In this document: one piece after another, positions 25,101-35,191 of the stretch
How the letters are laid out: every line of letters starts with the position of its first letter
Numbering within the stretch: the stretch's first letter is position 1
Assembly: GCA_017562135.1 (NCBI GenBank)
Contig: QEYB01001436.1
Location: forward strand, 1 to 64,000
Reading direction: 5' to 3'
Length of the DNA stretch: 64,000 nt
Origin: Dipylidium caninum
Lineage: Eukaryota; Platyhelminthes; Cestoda; Cyclophyllidea; Dipylidiidae
Notes under the pieces: model-generated
Databases searched by the model: none
The model's input: the letters and a program-made list of their open reading frames with translations, nothing else
Told to the model about the DNA's origin: nothing
Position numbers and translations under genes: made by a program

Positions 25101-28100
25101 GGGATTGCACGCCCATTTAACGAGGGCGTAGTAAAGGAACCAGAGGCGGGGATGGGGAAATAGAAGAAAATTAGTTGGTGTAGGTGATGAAGTTGGTGAA
25201 TACTAAGGTTGACATGAGGAGAGACCGTTGGAGGCAGCCAGGGGGTTGAGGTAGCGAGCGCTAGTTCAGGCTAAAGTACCAAGATGCGCAATTTGAAGGA
25301 TGAGAGGTGAGAAAAGAAGTGGGTGCATCAGCACTTAGCATAGGGATTTCTAACAATCCTCTCCTTTCCCCACCGCGACCTTGCGGCAATGAAGAGTGGT
25401 GCGTTGAGCGAGGCCTATGTGAATGCCTCATATGTACGAGCGCCGCGTCACAACGAGTGGGGTTTCGCAGAGGCCGCGGATTTTGGCAGTCCACCCGACT
25501 ACATCGCCGCTCAGGGTCCTCTCGACACCACCGTCACAGCTTTCCTCATAATGCTGTACGAGCAACGCGTCCCTCATGTCGTCATGCTGTGCAAGTGAGT
25601 TACAGCTCTCGCCACCTTTCTACAATCCTTGCCTCCTGTTTCTTGTCCCCGCTCTGCTCCTTACTCTGTTCTCCTTTACCTCAATCTCCTTTAGCACCAC
25701 TTTCAGCCTCCTCTTCCCCCTCCCCTCTCTCTCTCTCTCTCTGCCCAATGACCGGTATTGCGCATTTGAGAAACTGGCGATGTGGCTGTGACTTTCTTTG
25801 ACCCATCGACCCCATGTGAAAATTGTAAATCAGCGCTCGTCTCTCTCGATGGACATCAGTCTGGTCAGCGTCTAACTCGGTGGGCAATTTTAACTCGCCC
25901 CTCTTTCAGTAATCTTACAGCCTAGTGAGAGATTCCACTTAACCTCTTGATTAATTTACCGGGGGAGTGGGGGCAGGTAGCTTTGTTGGTCTTTGCATGA
26001 CTGACGTGGGTGTGATTTCTCACGCGCCCTTCATGAGTTCAACACGGCTTGTTCCTCAATGCCACATGCATTTCCGGCGTCAGACAAACTTAGTGCCTGA
26101 GGAGCACTAGTTTATGCAATTGGGTCACACGACACCTGGTCTGGTGGAGAGCATGCAGGCGTTATTTGTCGGAGGCTTGTTAAAATATTTTCCAGGGTCG
26201 GTTTTTTTCCAAGAATCTCCCATGGTGTGCCGAGGTGAACTCGTCTAACACTCCGAATGCTCAACACCGACCCAATTTTCAGTTCAGCATGCTGGCTAAT
26301 CAACATAAGGTGTGGCCATACTCGCTGCTCGAGATGCACTGTGGGCGGCGTCCTCTCTCTTGACCAAAGGCTTTGGTAAATGCTTTAGAGTGCCTTCTAC
26401 CCCACCAACACTCCAGTACGTTAGAGAGGTGTTACTATTCATAACCCTCACATAACTCCCTCCCTCCCTACTTCCCTCACTCCATCCCTTCCTTCCGCTC
26501 TGTCTCTTGGCCTCCCAGCTTGTTCGCATCCCCGAACGCATAACGGTATGCCATCCTCTTGACCATCCCTGCATCGCATGACGTTTCGCACTCGCAGGAA
26601 GGCAACAAAGTGCACAGAGCGTGGGCAGAAGGAGGTCGAGATGCGCTCCTAACGGATTCACAGTGTGGCATTTTTCCAGCATTTTTTCGGTACATTGAGA
26701 ATTGGTCGGGTCTTCGGACTTTCACTGTCATCTGTTTGCATACTTGGTTGGTTGCCTGCCACGTCTTAGCTTTCCGCCTCCGTCTTTCGATGGCATTTCA
26801 ACAGTTGCCTCATTTTGTGTTCTACTGCGTGGTTCTTCAGGTGTTGTTTTGGCTGGGTGGCGAAATGGACCGACTGACTCGCAGTAGTTCAACTCACCTT
26901 TCTATCATCATTAATCATTTTCGTTGAAAGGACACGTGTCATCGTTGACGTCGAGCAGAATTCAGAGCGCCGCGATGAGAATGAGAGACGACCTAATTAA
27001 ATGCGACCTGAAACACACACTGGTTCGTCATATCTGCTGCCTCCTGCATCCTTCATGCCTCTCTTCCGTCAAGTTTTAATTAGTGTAATTGCATAGCTTC
27101 TTTCGCTTCACATTGCGCCGCGAGTCTTACGAGAGGCCGAATGGGACAGACTGTGACCTTATTGAACTGCCTACTCCTCTCCTGCGCTAGCATGTCTCCC
27201 TTGGCTATTCATTTCAACTTCTGCGTTGCCTCACGCCTCCAGTTTCTGTCTACTCTCACTCGACCTCTCTCGCTCTGGCGGACTCCACCACTCTTCCCCT
27301 TCTGATGTGTTGCAGTTTGGAGGAGGATGGAAGACAAAAGTGCGCCCGCTATTGGCCAACGAAATCGCGGAGAGGAGTACAGGAGACCTTCACCTCGGCA
27401 GAGCATGCGGTGGTGGTGGAGGTGGTAGAGGAAAACGTGGAAGAAGAATACGTTCTTCGAGTGTTCAGTATCCGACCCCAGGACCAAAAGGACGTAAGTC
27501 GGTGGGGTTTATGTGGCTTGTCTACTCCTCCTTTACCGGTTCGCCTTCGCCTCAAAACCCAACGCTTGAGGTTAGGGGGCATGGAAGAACGCGGACAGCG
27601 AGGATGTTGGGTTTCACCGCTGGCCTCTGGCCCGCGCCTCTCCGCACACGGCTTTTTGTTAACATCTACACGACACGTCCATGCGGACCATTTAAACAAG
27701 GCCTTTAGACAAATCTCCCCTTCGTGTCACGTGCTCCGGGTTAATTCCTCATCTCTCGATACTATTAGAGGTATTCATCGGTTAAATGTGATTTGTGCTA
27801 ACTTTCTGCCTGTTCCAGTGGAACCATGCAGAAGTGCAATTTCGGCGCTTGCCCATGTTTTACCTCGACCCACGTCTTTTAACAATTCAGTGGTGGCAAG
27901 TGACGGAGCGATTTCCAGCCAACCAATGGTCTTACAGGCAGTCAGCTCCGATGGTGTACCTGTGTCTCAATGGGAATTAGGAGGCGGGAGCTGTCGGACG
28001 ATGACGTAGGATTCGCGCTGCCTTCGTGGAAGTTGGAGAATTCTTAAGCATCTGACGGGATACGCCGAAGCAGCCTGCGGCCTTTCGAGGCAAAGTTACT

Positions 28101-29360
28101 TGGCTGTCAGATCTTCACGTTTCCGCCAGTGTGTCACTTCTGCCTGCCTGCCTAGGAAGACGCGCTTGTGTGAGCCGTCAAAGAGACATCTCGTCTGCCA
28201 GCTGCCGAAACACTTGGGAGAACAGAGACTATAATTGCGTCGTAGCTGTTAGGGGAGTTTGGTCGGTGAAGTGGGCAAATGAGATTTCTGGCCATACTCA
28301 TTGGAAACGCTACATTTTCCTCGGAATTTCCTGTTCCTTAGCCTTACGTGATTCGCCAATGGGAAGAGAAAAATTGATTTACTTGTCACTTTCAGTGGTG
28401 GACAGTGACGCAGTTGCATGTGCAAGACTGGCACGACCATGGAGTTCCGAGTTTGGAGAACTTCTACTCCATTCTGCAGGCGCATCTCACCCTCCTTGCC
28501 CGCTACCCTCTGGGTCAGTATGGTCCTCCTGTGGTTCATTGCAGGTGTGGAATTGGGTTCCCTTTAATGACTCTTGGTAAGTCCGAAAGGAAGCCATCTA
28601 TGGTACATCTTTCTTCTAGTGCTGGAGTCGGACGAACGGGTACGTTTATTTGCAGTCGATTTCTGCTTGAACGCCTGCGGAAGGATCCCTCGACAATCGA
28701 CGTTTTGGGGACAGTCTTGGCCATTCGAAGGTGGCGAAAGTGTCTGGTTCAGGTGAAGGTAAACATCAGTTTCAGGTGCATATTATGCGTTGAAAGTGCT
28801 TGTGGCGTCGCACTTTGTGTAGATTGGCGGTGTTGGCCAAGAATGCATACTTCGTATTGTTAGATTAGAGGTTATAAGAGATGGCGGAGGTGGGCGTCGT
28901 TGAGGGAGATGACGGAGCCTCGCTTACAATTATTCCTTTCTTAGGGCCAACTCGCGTTCCTCTTTCAATTTGTGGATTTCGTTATAGACAGGGAAGGTTT
29001 AACCTTTGCAGTCAATGGAACCCTCGGTAAGACCACTTTTGCGGGGAGGAAGAGTGGAGGACTCGTGGACACTCATCTCCACAGGCAACTCAAGTCACTT
29101 CACTTCACTTGCCACCGATCATCCAACAGTTCTCACTCGGATGAGACTCAATATTAATCGTCTGTTGTGTTACTATTTAGGAGACCAGGCAACTCATCAC
29201 ACTTCAACCGAGCGCCCCAAGCTTAAGACGAGCGAAGAAAAGGGAGGTATGGCTCTCCTCGCCATGCTGGCCAACGGAGTGAGATGCTTTTTCGCTCTAT
29301 TTGGCGAGATATGATTTACGATATGTCCTTTATGTAGCTACTGACGATCGCAGTGGGTGA
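16002..29360 (+). CDS. RPTP gene B: FN3-repeat receptor protein tyrosine phosphatase, read from signal peptide to stop
   Basis: Type I membrane phosphatase with signal peptide, 11 intact FN3 domains, one TM segment and a single PTP domain, an arrangement like the vertebrate R3 group (PTPRB/J/O/H). Exons: 16002-16146 signal; FN3 at 16496-16759, 17030-17308, 17536-17811, 18148-18426, 18816-19085, 19170-19478, 19754-20056, 20287-20583, 20655-20951, 21746-22048, 22115-22384; TM 22605-22752; cytoplasmic 23928-23990, 24143-24199, 24404-24506, 25011-25081, 25395-25594, 27316-27493, 28396-28544, 28620-28758, 28945-29026, 29181-29246, 29338-29360. Every FN3 exon is a multiple of three and phase 1-1, and the catalytic exons join in phase to a TGA. 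The limits of the first two cytoplasmic exons are the least certain. The FN3 domains presumably bind an unknown extracellular ligand. Confidence 0.88.
16496..16759 (+). CDS. FN3 exon 1 of RPTP gene B
   Basis: This 264-nt phase 1-1 exon encodes one fibronectin type III domain. The B-strand Trp is in NSITWEYVP, the LTPGTVYDIVLVARS motif lies near the end, and the exon finishes at TPTLPN before GTAAGT. Confidence 0.85.
17030..17308 (+). CDS. FN3 exon 2 of RPTP gene B
   Basis: This 279-nt phase 1-1 exon has the FN3 F-strand motif LSPHTEYTVNATSWLGGRF and ends in RGWTRPP. It resembles FN3 exon 4 closely (LSPATKYTVKVTSWLGGQF), pointing to duplication within the gene. A Cys pair replaces some usual FN3 core positions. 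Confidence 0.85.
17536..17811 (+). CDS. FN3 exon 3 of RPTP gene B, with a GC donor
   Basis: This 276-nt phase 1-1 exon contains NTSLTWNFEPV and LSPGVVYNVSLVVCFN. It aligns with FN3 exon 1, so exons 1-2 and 3-4 look like a duplicated pair. The donor after AAT G reads GCAAGT, a GC-AG intron. Confidence 0.85.
18148..18426 (+). CDS. FN3 exon 4 of RPTP gene B
   Basis: This 279-nt phase 1-1 exon has LKVTFEPAVDSTGVDHYTV and LSPATKYTVKVTSWLGGQF and ends in SGWTRPL before GTGATT. It is the closest relative of FN3 exon 2. Confidence 0.85.
18816..19085 (+). CDS. FN3 exon 5 of RPTP gene B
   Basis: A 270-nt phase 1-1 exon with LRAATQYNISVKSCFVTGTE and a terminal SGWTKPS. Its acceptor (ACAAAG) lacks a strong pyrimidine tract directly before the AG, so the 5' limit is slightly less secure. 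Confidence 0.75.
19170..19478 (+). CDS. FN3 exon 6 of RPTP gene B
   Basis: A 309-nt phase 1-1 exon. FN3 features are LSYFVQSRSF in the middle strands and LSGCTQYSLRVVPCLP near the end. The B-strand Trp position reads VGVAI. The donor is taken as GTGAGC; an alternative GTGGTG three bases upstream keeps the same phase. Confidence 0.78.
19754..20056 (+). CDS. FN3 exon 7 of RPTP gene B
   Basis: A 303-nt phase 1-1 exon and the most canonical FN3 of the set: PTVTSITASGFEVGWSAP, then GPIGRYELTV and LVGNTVYAATVRSW. A Lys/Glu-rich insertion (EEIKKKEEKKM) lies between the C' and E strands. Confidence 0.85.
20287..20583 (+). CDS. FN3 exon 8 of RPTP gene B
   Basis: A 297-nt phase 1-1 exon with SVKVAWTNPGQNTTSLVGYV and LTSNTEFEFDVCLC. 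It is rich in Cys near its end (CLCRSGSDASCVCSRD). Confidence 0.85.
20655..20951 (+). CDS. FN3 exon 9 of RPTP gene B
   Basis: A 297-nt phase 1-1 exon with SLKVAWSPVNQRTTKLFYVV and LSPNAKYNLTMCAYRRSG, the same length as exon 8 and clearly its sister. The donor is GTGCGT. Confidence 0.85.
21236..21500 (+). pseudogene. Broken FN3 exon in RPTP gene B
   Basis: FN3-like sequence is split between two frames: RMFGWSSP in one, and NGENVASYRVEVHNGRAVD in the next after a shift near 21310-21325. The remainder has lost the usual C-terminal strands. It sits between FN3 exons 9 and 10 where another domain would be expected. Since flanking exons are phase 1-1, splicing can skip it without harm. Confidence 0.5.
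21746..22048 (+). CDS. FN3 exon 10 of RPTP gene B
   Basis: A 303-nt phase 1-1 exon with NMSVAWRITEG and LLASTTYDISGAVCSPP. It contains several N-x-S/T sites (NATL, NMSV, NVTI, NATV), as expected for an extracellular domain. The donor is GTGAGT. Confidence 0.82.
22115..22384 (+). CDS. FN3 exon 11 (membrane-proximal) of RPTP gene B
   Basis: A 270-nt phase 1-1 exon with RVEVTWLDVG and LTPETKYFISARSCSSSTG. It is the last FN3 before the membrane. A 19-bp tandem duplication lies in the intron just downstream. Confidence 0.85.
22388..22428 (+). repeat. 19-bp direct tandem duplication
   Basis: The sequence TATCTACATAATCGCGTCC occurs twice in direct succession in the intron after FN3 exon 11. It looks like a recent slippage event. 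Confidence 0.9.
22605..22752 (+). CDS. TM exon of RPTP gene B
   Basis: The exon encodes the hydrophobic segment VISIVVLVIFSALVIFLIS continuing to LLFIF, then the basic GKRAMSPHRSK stop-transfer region. The exit phase is 2 at GTAAGA. The acceptor may be six bases upstream at 22599 without altering phase. It separates the FN3 ectodomain from the phosphatase domain. Confidence 0.85.
23224..23258 (+). repeat. 17-bp direct tandem duplication
   Basis: AGAAATGAGACGCCTC occurs twice in succession in the long intron after the TM exon. Confidence 0.9.
23928..28758 (+). CDS. Juxtamembrane region and catalytic PTP domain of RPTP gene B
   Basis: The motifs run in order: QLFE at 24199, NRYADMLPYD (joined 24506/25011), AYVNASYVRAP and DYIAAQGPLDTTV in 25395-25594, KCARYWP in 27316-27493, and QLHVQDWHDHGVP in 28396-28544. 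HCSAGVGRTG is completed across 28544/28620. The nucleophilic Cys, the Arg and the general-acid Asp are present. The WPD loop reads W-H-D. From 24404 onward exon lengths (71, 200, 139) and phases equal those of gene A. Introns reach 1.7 kb (25595-27315). Confidence 0.88.
27819..27980 (+). pseudogene. Possible decayed copy of the WPD-loop exon in gene B
   Basis: An AG followed by TGGTGG-AAGTGACG at about 27890 repeats the opening of the true WPD exon at 28396 (TGGTGGACAGTGACG). The downstream similarity fades and the frame ends in TAG near 27978. It looks like a duplicated, unused exon. The match is short. Confidence 0.3.
28945..29360 (+). CDS. Q-loop and C-terminal tail of RPTP gene B
   Basis: Exon 28945-29026 encodes GQLAFLFQFVDFV with the Q-loop glutamine. 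Exon 29181-29246 (phase 1-1) encodes a charged tail containing STERPKLKTSEEKG. A short last exon at 29338-29360 adds seven residues (ATDDRSG, counting its split first codon) and a TGA. There is no second phosphatase domain, unlike LAR-type receptors. Confidence 0.7.
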
Positions 29361-30570
29361 GACTTACGTATGACATCACTTTAACATCGCTACTACAACA
29401 TCACTTTGCACAACTTCTGGGGTTCTCGAGCGCTGTAGACAGCATGAGGCTACCTGGCGAGCCTCGCTTTCGTTAGTCTCCGTGTGGACGTGGAGAAGGC
29501 CCAGTCAATCCACCAAGGGGATCGAGGGTCGAGATGTAGGGTGGCTCACAGGCGTTCGGTCACCACGTCTCAGATACGTGCTCATTGAAATGGTATAGCT
29601 AGCAAAATGGCTTAGCAATGGAAGGATCCCTTGTTCAGTAGGTGGGATTGGCACATTTTTGCCACGACTGAGCACAAGTCGCATGTGGCTACGGTTGGGT
29701 CGTTGGTTAATTTCCGGTGCTATTAATCGCGGCAAGGCTATGTGATGTGAAGCATTAATGTCAGTACTAAGACTCTCATTTCTTCACTGAAGGGCTCCCT
29801 TTTATTACCTCGAAGGGGGAAATGTGGCCTTGGACGGCGGTGGGAATTGGGCAGGCTATGATGCCCCTTTTACAGAATTTGCTTGCTACTTTGCGTCGGG
29901 TGTCTGTTTTAGATCTCCAACACACTCAACGACTGTGAGGTTGTTTGTTTCGGTCGACATGGCGTTTGAAGGTGTGGAGAATGGTTGGCAGCGACAAGTA
30001 GACTCCTGCGTGTATAAACAACCGTGCTGATGCAACTTTTATTTTTCTTCTACGCCCACCCTTTTGTCAAGCTTCCAAACCCACTAAATAAACTTCAACT
30101 CTGACTAAATGGCAACAATTTTTTCCACTGTGACCGCGAAGAGTTGACCTGGTCTCATTTGTGCCGTCTCCGCATCACGTTGTCGGGTCCTCATTTATGT
30201 CCCACAACTCATGGCCTCCTCATCCACAGCAGTCGTCTGCGCCTAAGGCTTCGGCCGTGTGTGTCAGTTGGCAGGAGGGCCGTTGACCTGCCGCCATCGC
30301 GTCTGAGCCTCATTACGAGTGGACACCGACGCGATGGCGGCAGATGAGCCGTGGAATCACGACACTCAGGTGGCTGTAGTGCCACCTCCTGATTGAGGAG
30401 CCACGATCGCGATACAAGGCGACGCATTCAACTCAAGCGAATGGGTCTATATTGTGGCACCACGTGATGTCCTTTCATTTTGAAACAATTGAGTCAATTG
30501 CGATAAACACGCGGATGCTATGGAGAGGCGCATTTGACGAACCTCGAGCAATGATTCCTTCGGGTCGGCA
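29361..30570. other. Spacer downstream of RPTP gene B
   Basis: No gene recognised; it contains a perfect 16-bp inverted repeat listed separately. A polyadenylation-like AATAAA lies near 30087. Confidence 0.5.
30288..30343. repeat. 16-bp perfect inverted repeat
   Basis: CTGCCGCCATCGCGTC at 30288-30303 pairs perfectly with its reverse complement at 30328-30343 across a 24-nt loop. The stem is GC-rich and would form a stable hairpin. It lies outside any recognised gene. Confidence 0.9.
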
Positions 30571-33500
30571 GTGAGGTGACTCCGTTTGAGGAGTTGGCCG
30601 AGGCGGACTTGGATTCGAGTAACCACCCATTTTCGACATCACAAAGACAGATCAATCCCGGAGGACATGCTATTCATCTGGCGTGTAAATCTGTTGCTCA
30701 AGGCGGTAAAGACACAAGACATCTATGAGAAAGTGAGTTCCTTTCCACCGCATTCAGAGGAAGGTGTAACTCTCCTCTGAAACGCGGCATCGTTGACTCT
30801 TTAAAGGAAAGTCTGGTGAACTCTTAATAAACACCTTTGAAACAATGAGGGAAGTGACCCCATATTGGAATCTTCTAAAAATAACACAAGAGTGTAGCAG
30901 AACGACTATAACAAACGTCAATCCAGCGCATCAGAACTCGGGAGAGCCAAACACCCTTGCAAGGAAGGATGTAAGCTGACCAAGGCTGTTTCACAATAGC
31001 CTTAAAGGCGAGCAGCGTTCACAAGTGGAGAGAAAAGAGGGGACTTCGAGGCGTCTGTGAGGATATCAGTGCTCAGTCCGTGGTAGCCAAATCGTCTGAC
31101 TGGGCTGGGGCCTCGTCTATAAAGCGTGTATTCGACAGTCTCCCAAAGTAAACAACCATATTTTGAAGAAAACAGACAGCGCCTCAAATATCGCACCTCC
31201 CCACTGCCAATTGTGTTGTTCCAAGCTGCAAGGCAGAGAGCATTGTAGGCTTAATACGAGTTGCAGAGCCTTAACATGGGAACACGAGCGCCACTGTATC
31301 GAGGCTCTTGTGGAGTAGCAGGCAATAACACCTCGGATGTACTGTCGAGGAGCCGACCGACGCACGAGTAACTGATTCGACAGGGGAGGACCACTCGCCG
31401 ACCACATACGAGGTGTTTACGGGCAGCCGTGAGCTAGTCATACCCACTTTGGTCTGTCAGCGGAAGAGTTTATGCAAATTGTACAGCGCAAGTCTCACGT
31501 GGTGCGTCAGCCCTCATTGTTATTCGGTATGCGTTCCTTCGTCTCTGACGCATGCGGCTTCGAGGAGGTGTGGAGTTGTTCATTGAGATTCCTGTCGTTT
31601 TCATCCGCATCGTGCTCATCCCCAAACCATCCGCACACATCCTTTCGTCCACTAGGCTTGCACAACCGCACAAGGCATACGCGATTGAAGAAAAACGTCG
31701 ACTGAGAGTGGAGAGTCTAACGGTTCACTAATCATCTTGTTACGCCCTTTGCGTCTCCCCTGAATCAAGATTTTGTCTAGCTTACCTCAAATTCTTTCTC
31801 TCTCAACTGCAGACTCCAATGTTACCTCAGGGTGAACGCGGATTCCAATCGGCGGCGAATGTTTTGCAGACATTCATCCCACTCGCAGTTAGCGGGATTA
31901 GCCACCTCCCCGTAGATGCCCCCACCCCAACGAGCCTGGTGAACATTCACGATGGAGCACACGTGACCACGTGGCTGAGTTGTGGCGCTCGCACAGTCTG
32001 AGGAAGGAGTGGAGAGGAAGTGCAGGCACCGAGTGATGTTACCACCCAACGACTGCGCTTCAAAGCACTGCGCATTCCTTTACATGAGTCCTCCTTCAAC
32101 CCAAGAGTCCTTTGATGCACCAGACTCGGACATGGATGCCAGAAGAACTTGGTGTTTGGTCATTTTGGGGTTGTATAACTTAAGCAGTGTTCCCAGTACC
32201 CACACCTACCTTCTGCGATAAAGCACCCATGTAGAGTGCATCGCTCGCATTTCCAGCGCAGTCCTCGAGGCGACCGCCCTTGCGAAAGGTGAGTGAGGGG
32301 ACAGACCGTTGGGAGGGCCTTAGTTTCAGTTGTAGCCACAATGTGCACCAATCATTTCATGTACGCAGAGACTTTCGAATTTCCTTTGGTATGGTCCTTC
32401 TCCCCCCTTCATCCACTGCTTTTACTCCTACTTACTTAAGGTCTTCCTAACATATTGCACAGAATCATACACCGAAACAGAATGTACAAGAGACGCGGGG
32501 AATAAAATCGACCAACGCTTATTTGTAGGTTACATAGAAACAAATCGCCCTTTGATTGCCCCCGTGGTCGTGGAGGTGGCAAGTGCTTTGATGTAAGGGG
32601 AGAGACGTCGACCCTTCAATGGTGGTAGCATCGCCAAACATCGTAGTTATGCGGCTATCATGCTGGCGTGTCTGCTTAGGGATTATTGGTAAAGAGCGTT
32701 CTAGTCGACATCTTCCAGGGTGAGCCCTTTACCGTTGCTCGTAAGGTCCCATCTTAGTTAATGCTGGGCTTTTCTATGTTCCTAATCGCCTTCTGCGATG
32801 TCATCCGAAGTAAAACTGTGATTCTCGTGTGTGGTGAGGCGAAGAGGGGGGGGCGGCTCCCCTACTTGCACGCGCTATTGAATTTGCCCTCTCCACAATA
32901 TTTGAAGGGCACTGACTTGGTGAATGGATTCCGTTGACTCTGGCTAAGTGAATTGCATGTGAGGGGCACTTCCACACTAGTAGTCCTTGCGTTAAGGAGA
33001 TTAAGGGACGTCGATTTTAAAGCACCTCCAAATTCATTGCCACTCTGGAGAAAATTTACGATAAATAACTATCGATGTGAACAAGTAGACTGGGAACTGA
33101 ATGATGCAGCCACAGAGAACGAGACCTCCACTCTGTGCTTCCTGGAGATGGTACGGCTTGTAATCCGTGGGACGCAGATGTGCTGGAAACGCTGCCTCGA
33201 CATCACCATTCCTCACACTCTCCCATACACCCACCTACTTCAACTGTCTATCGACTCGACTACTAAACTTGTGCCGTGGTGCAAACTTCCCTTTTTCAGC
33301 GCTCCCACCATCGCCAATGCATTATGACAATGTCCATTCGTCTCTCTGGTGCAACTCGGTTACCCTCTCTCGGGCCTGAGTCTCATTGGTGTTGGAGCGC
33401 ACAGATTTGAATGCGGCGACTTCCAAGACTAATCGCCCATCGAGGTCGAACGGTGTCGCGCAGCGTATGTAGCTCAAACTCAATCACTCGTGGTAGAGAA

Positions 33501-33700
33501 GAAAGCCTGAAACCACCGGACCCAGTAACAGCCATTGAATTGCCTGCAATGCTCCAGCCGGTAGGGGCACTTCTTACAGTCGCCAAACTAAAACAAACCG
33601 GAGATTTGATGCCTGTCCGCATGGCTGCGTGCACAGACATCGTGGAGGTCCCCGAGTCCCATTGTGAAGACAATAATTCGCATAGATCCCAGCACTGATT
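30571..33700 (+). CDS. Exon-like stretches of an unrecognised + strand gene
   Basis: Several stretches look coding but I cannot join them all. 31461-31526 (EEFMQIVQRKSHVVRQ) ends in GTATGC and connects in phase across a 38-nt intron to 31565-31711 (GGVELFIEIPVVFIRIVLIP). 31813-31995 is open in one frame after CTGCAG (ERGFQSAANVLQTFIPLAV). 33020-33180 contains FTINNYRCEQVDWELND, a pattern resembling ASH/MSP-type beta domains of ciliary proteins. 30648-30732 ends at GTGAGT (PEDMLFIWRVNLLLKAV). Opposite-strand frames are also open in places. This may be a fast-evolving gene, a decayed one, or partly chance. Confidence 0.3.
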
Positions 33701-35191
33701 TCCGCGTCTTCAGCCTCATTTGGTTGAGCGAATCTCCTTTTGTGGCGGTGGCAAAACCTATTTTATTGTCCATTTACTAGCCTCGCCATTACAAAATGTT
33801 GACAACCACAATCCCTATCTATTAGGTTTACAGTCTCATCGACAAAGCTAACAACTTATCAAGTGGCCTATGAATGCTCTCACACGGAAGTGCGAGGTAA
33901 CGTTTAATAGGATGAGAAGGTGAAGATGAAATCGGTGAGGCAGACAGGAAATTATTGTGCCGATATGACATAATCGTGAGGCGAATGATGTCGTAACACT
34001 CACGGAAAGCGAAAACTCACGATTGATAGCTGCATTCTACCCGTGTCATCTGCATCTTAGGCTGCAAATTAACGCAAGATTGTGCTGTTTACGCTTAGAC
34101 GAAGAGACAGAAGACAGACACACGGTAGAAGTGAAGTAAATTTGAGCCTTACTTCCTCAGGCGAGCAGGCGTCCTTGCACACTTGACATCGCGGCTGTGC
34201 AAACTTAGTCCACTTTTGTCACCTCATCTTGGTGGCGACTGCAAAATGAAATACTCACTGTAGGAGAATACGTCACTCTGCTTGCGCCACAGCTACACCA
34301 CATTCTTGATCACATTGTTGCGTTCCTCCGAATAACCCACCTCTGCAGCTGTGAAGAGACGACTTCCACTGTTAGCAATTCCGCGATCTGACCTTCTTCT
34401 CGCAGGCCACACTCCCTGTGGCAAAACTCAGTTATTCTCCGTAGCACTTACAATGCTACAAAATTCGTGATTAGTTTGATAATCCTGTAGTGGACGATTT
34501 AGACAACACACCAATGATAATAGGGAAATACAAAGAAGTAGCGAACAAGCTCTGAGTCAATCTCCGGACGCGAACTGTTTACCTCTCCAGAATTCATCTT
34601 CTCTTGTGTACAAAAGTGTCATTTTTTGGACTGAGTACTTATGCATTTCATCTGATTCGATGTGTACCGCTTTTTATTTGTTTCCCCTACACAAGATCAC
34701 CATCAGGACCTTTTATTTGCGTTTGGCGGCGAAATCACAGCACTACACTCCTGGAGCACTCATCTCCACTCTCCCCTCCCTGCAGCTACCTTTCTGTGCA
34801 TAACATATGAACCTTCTTCTATGCCGCAACAAACTTGCTTGGCAAGAGTAAAGGCTCAAAAGCACGGCATCAGCGAGAATAAACAAATAACCAAGGCACG
34901 AACACCCATAACAGTCCCACCTTCCCAACTGTCTTCGTGTCTGGTACCGCCTACGATAAAACTAACGACGGACCACCACGTCCCCGCTCTTCCACGCATG
35001 CTTCTCATTTCATTCATAGAAGACACCACAACCACGTCCCAGCCACCTGACTGCGTATATTATACTGCAGAAACTAGCTATTTATCGGTATTTGGTTGGA
35101 TTTACGCAATATAAATAGCTTTTTACAGAATGAAAATTAACGTAACGTCGCCAACTCGGTGCCATCTCATGAGAATTGACCACATATTTGA
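33701..35191. other. No recognised gene
   Basis: Mixed-composition sequence. A + strand frame at 34662-35114 is open for 150 residues but has a polar, low-complexity look and no recognisable motif. Confidence 0.45.
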
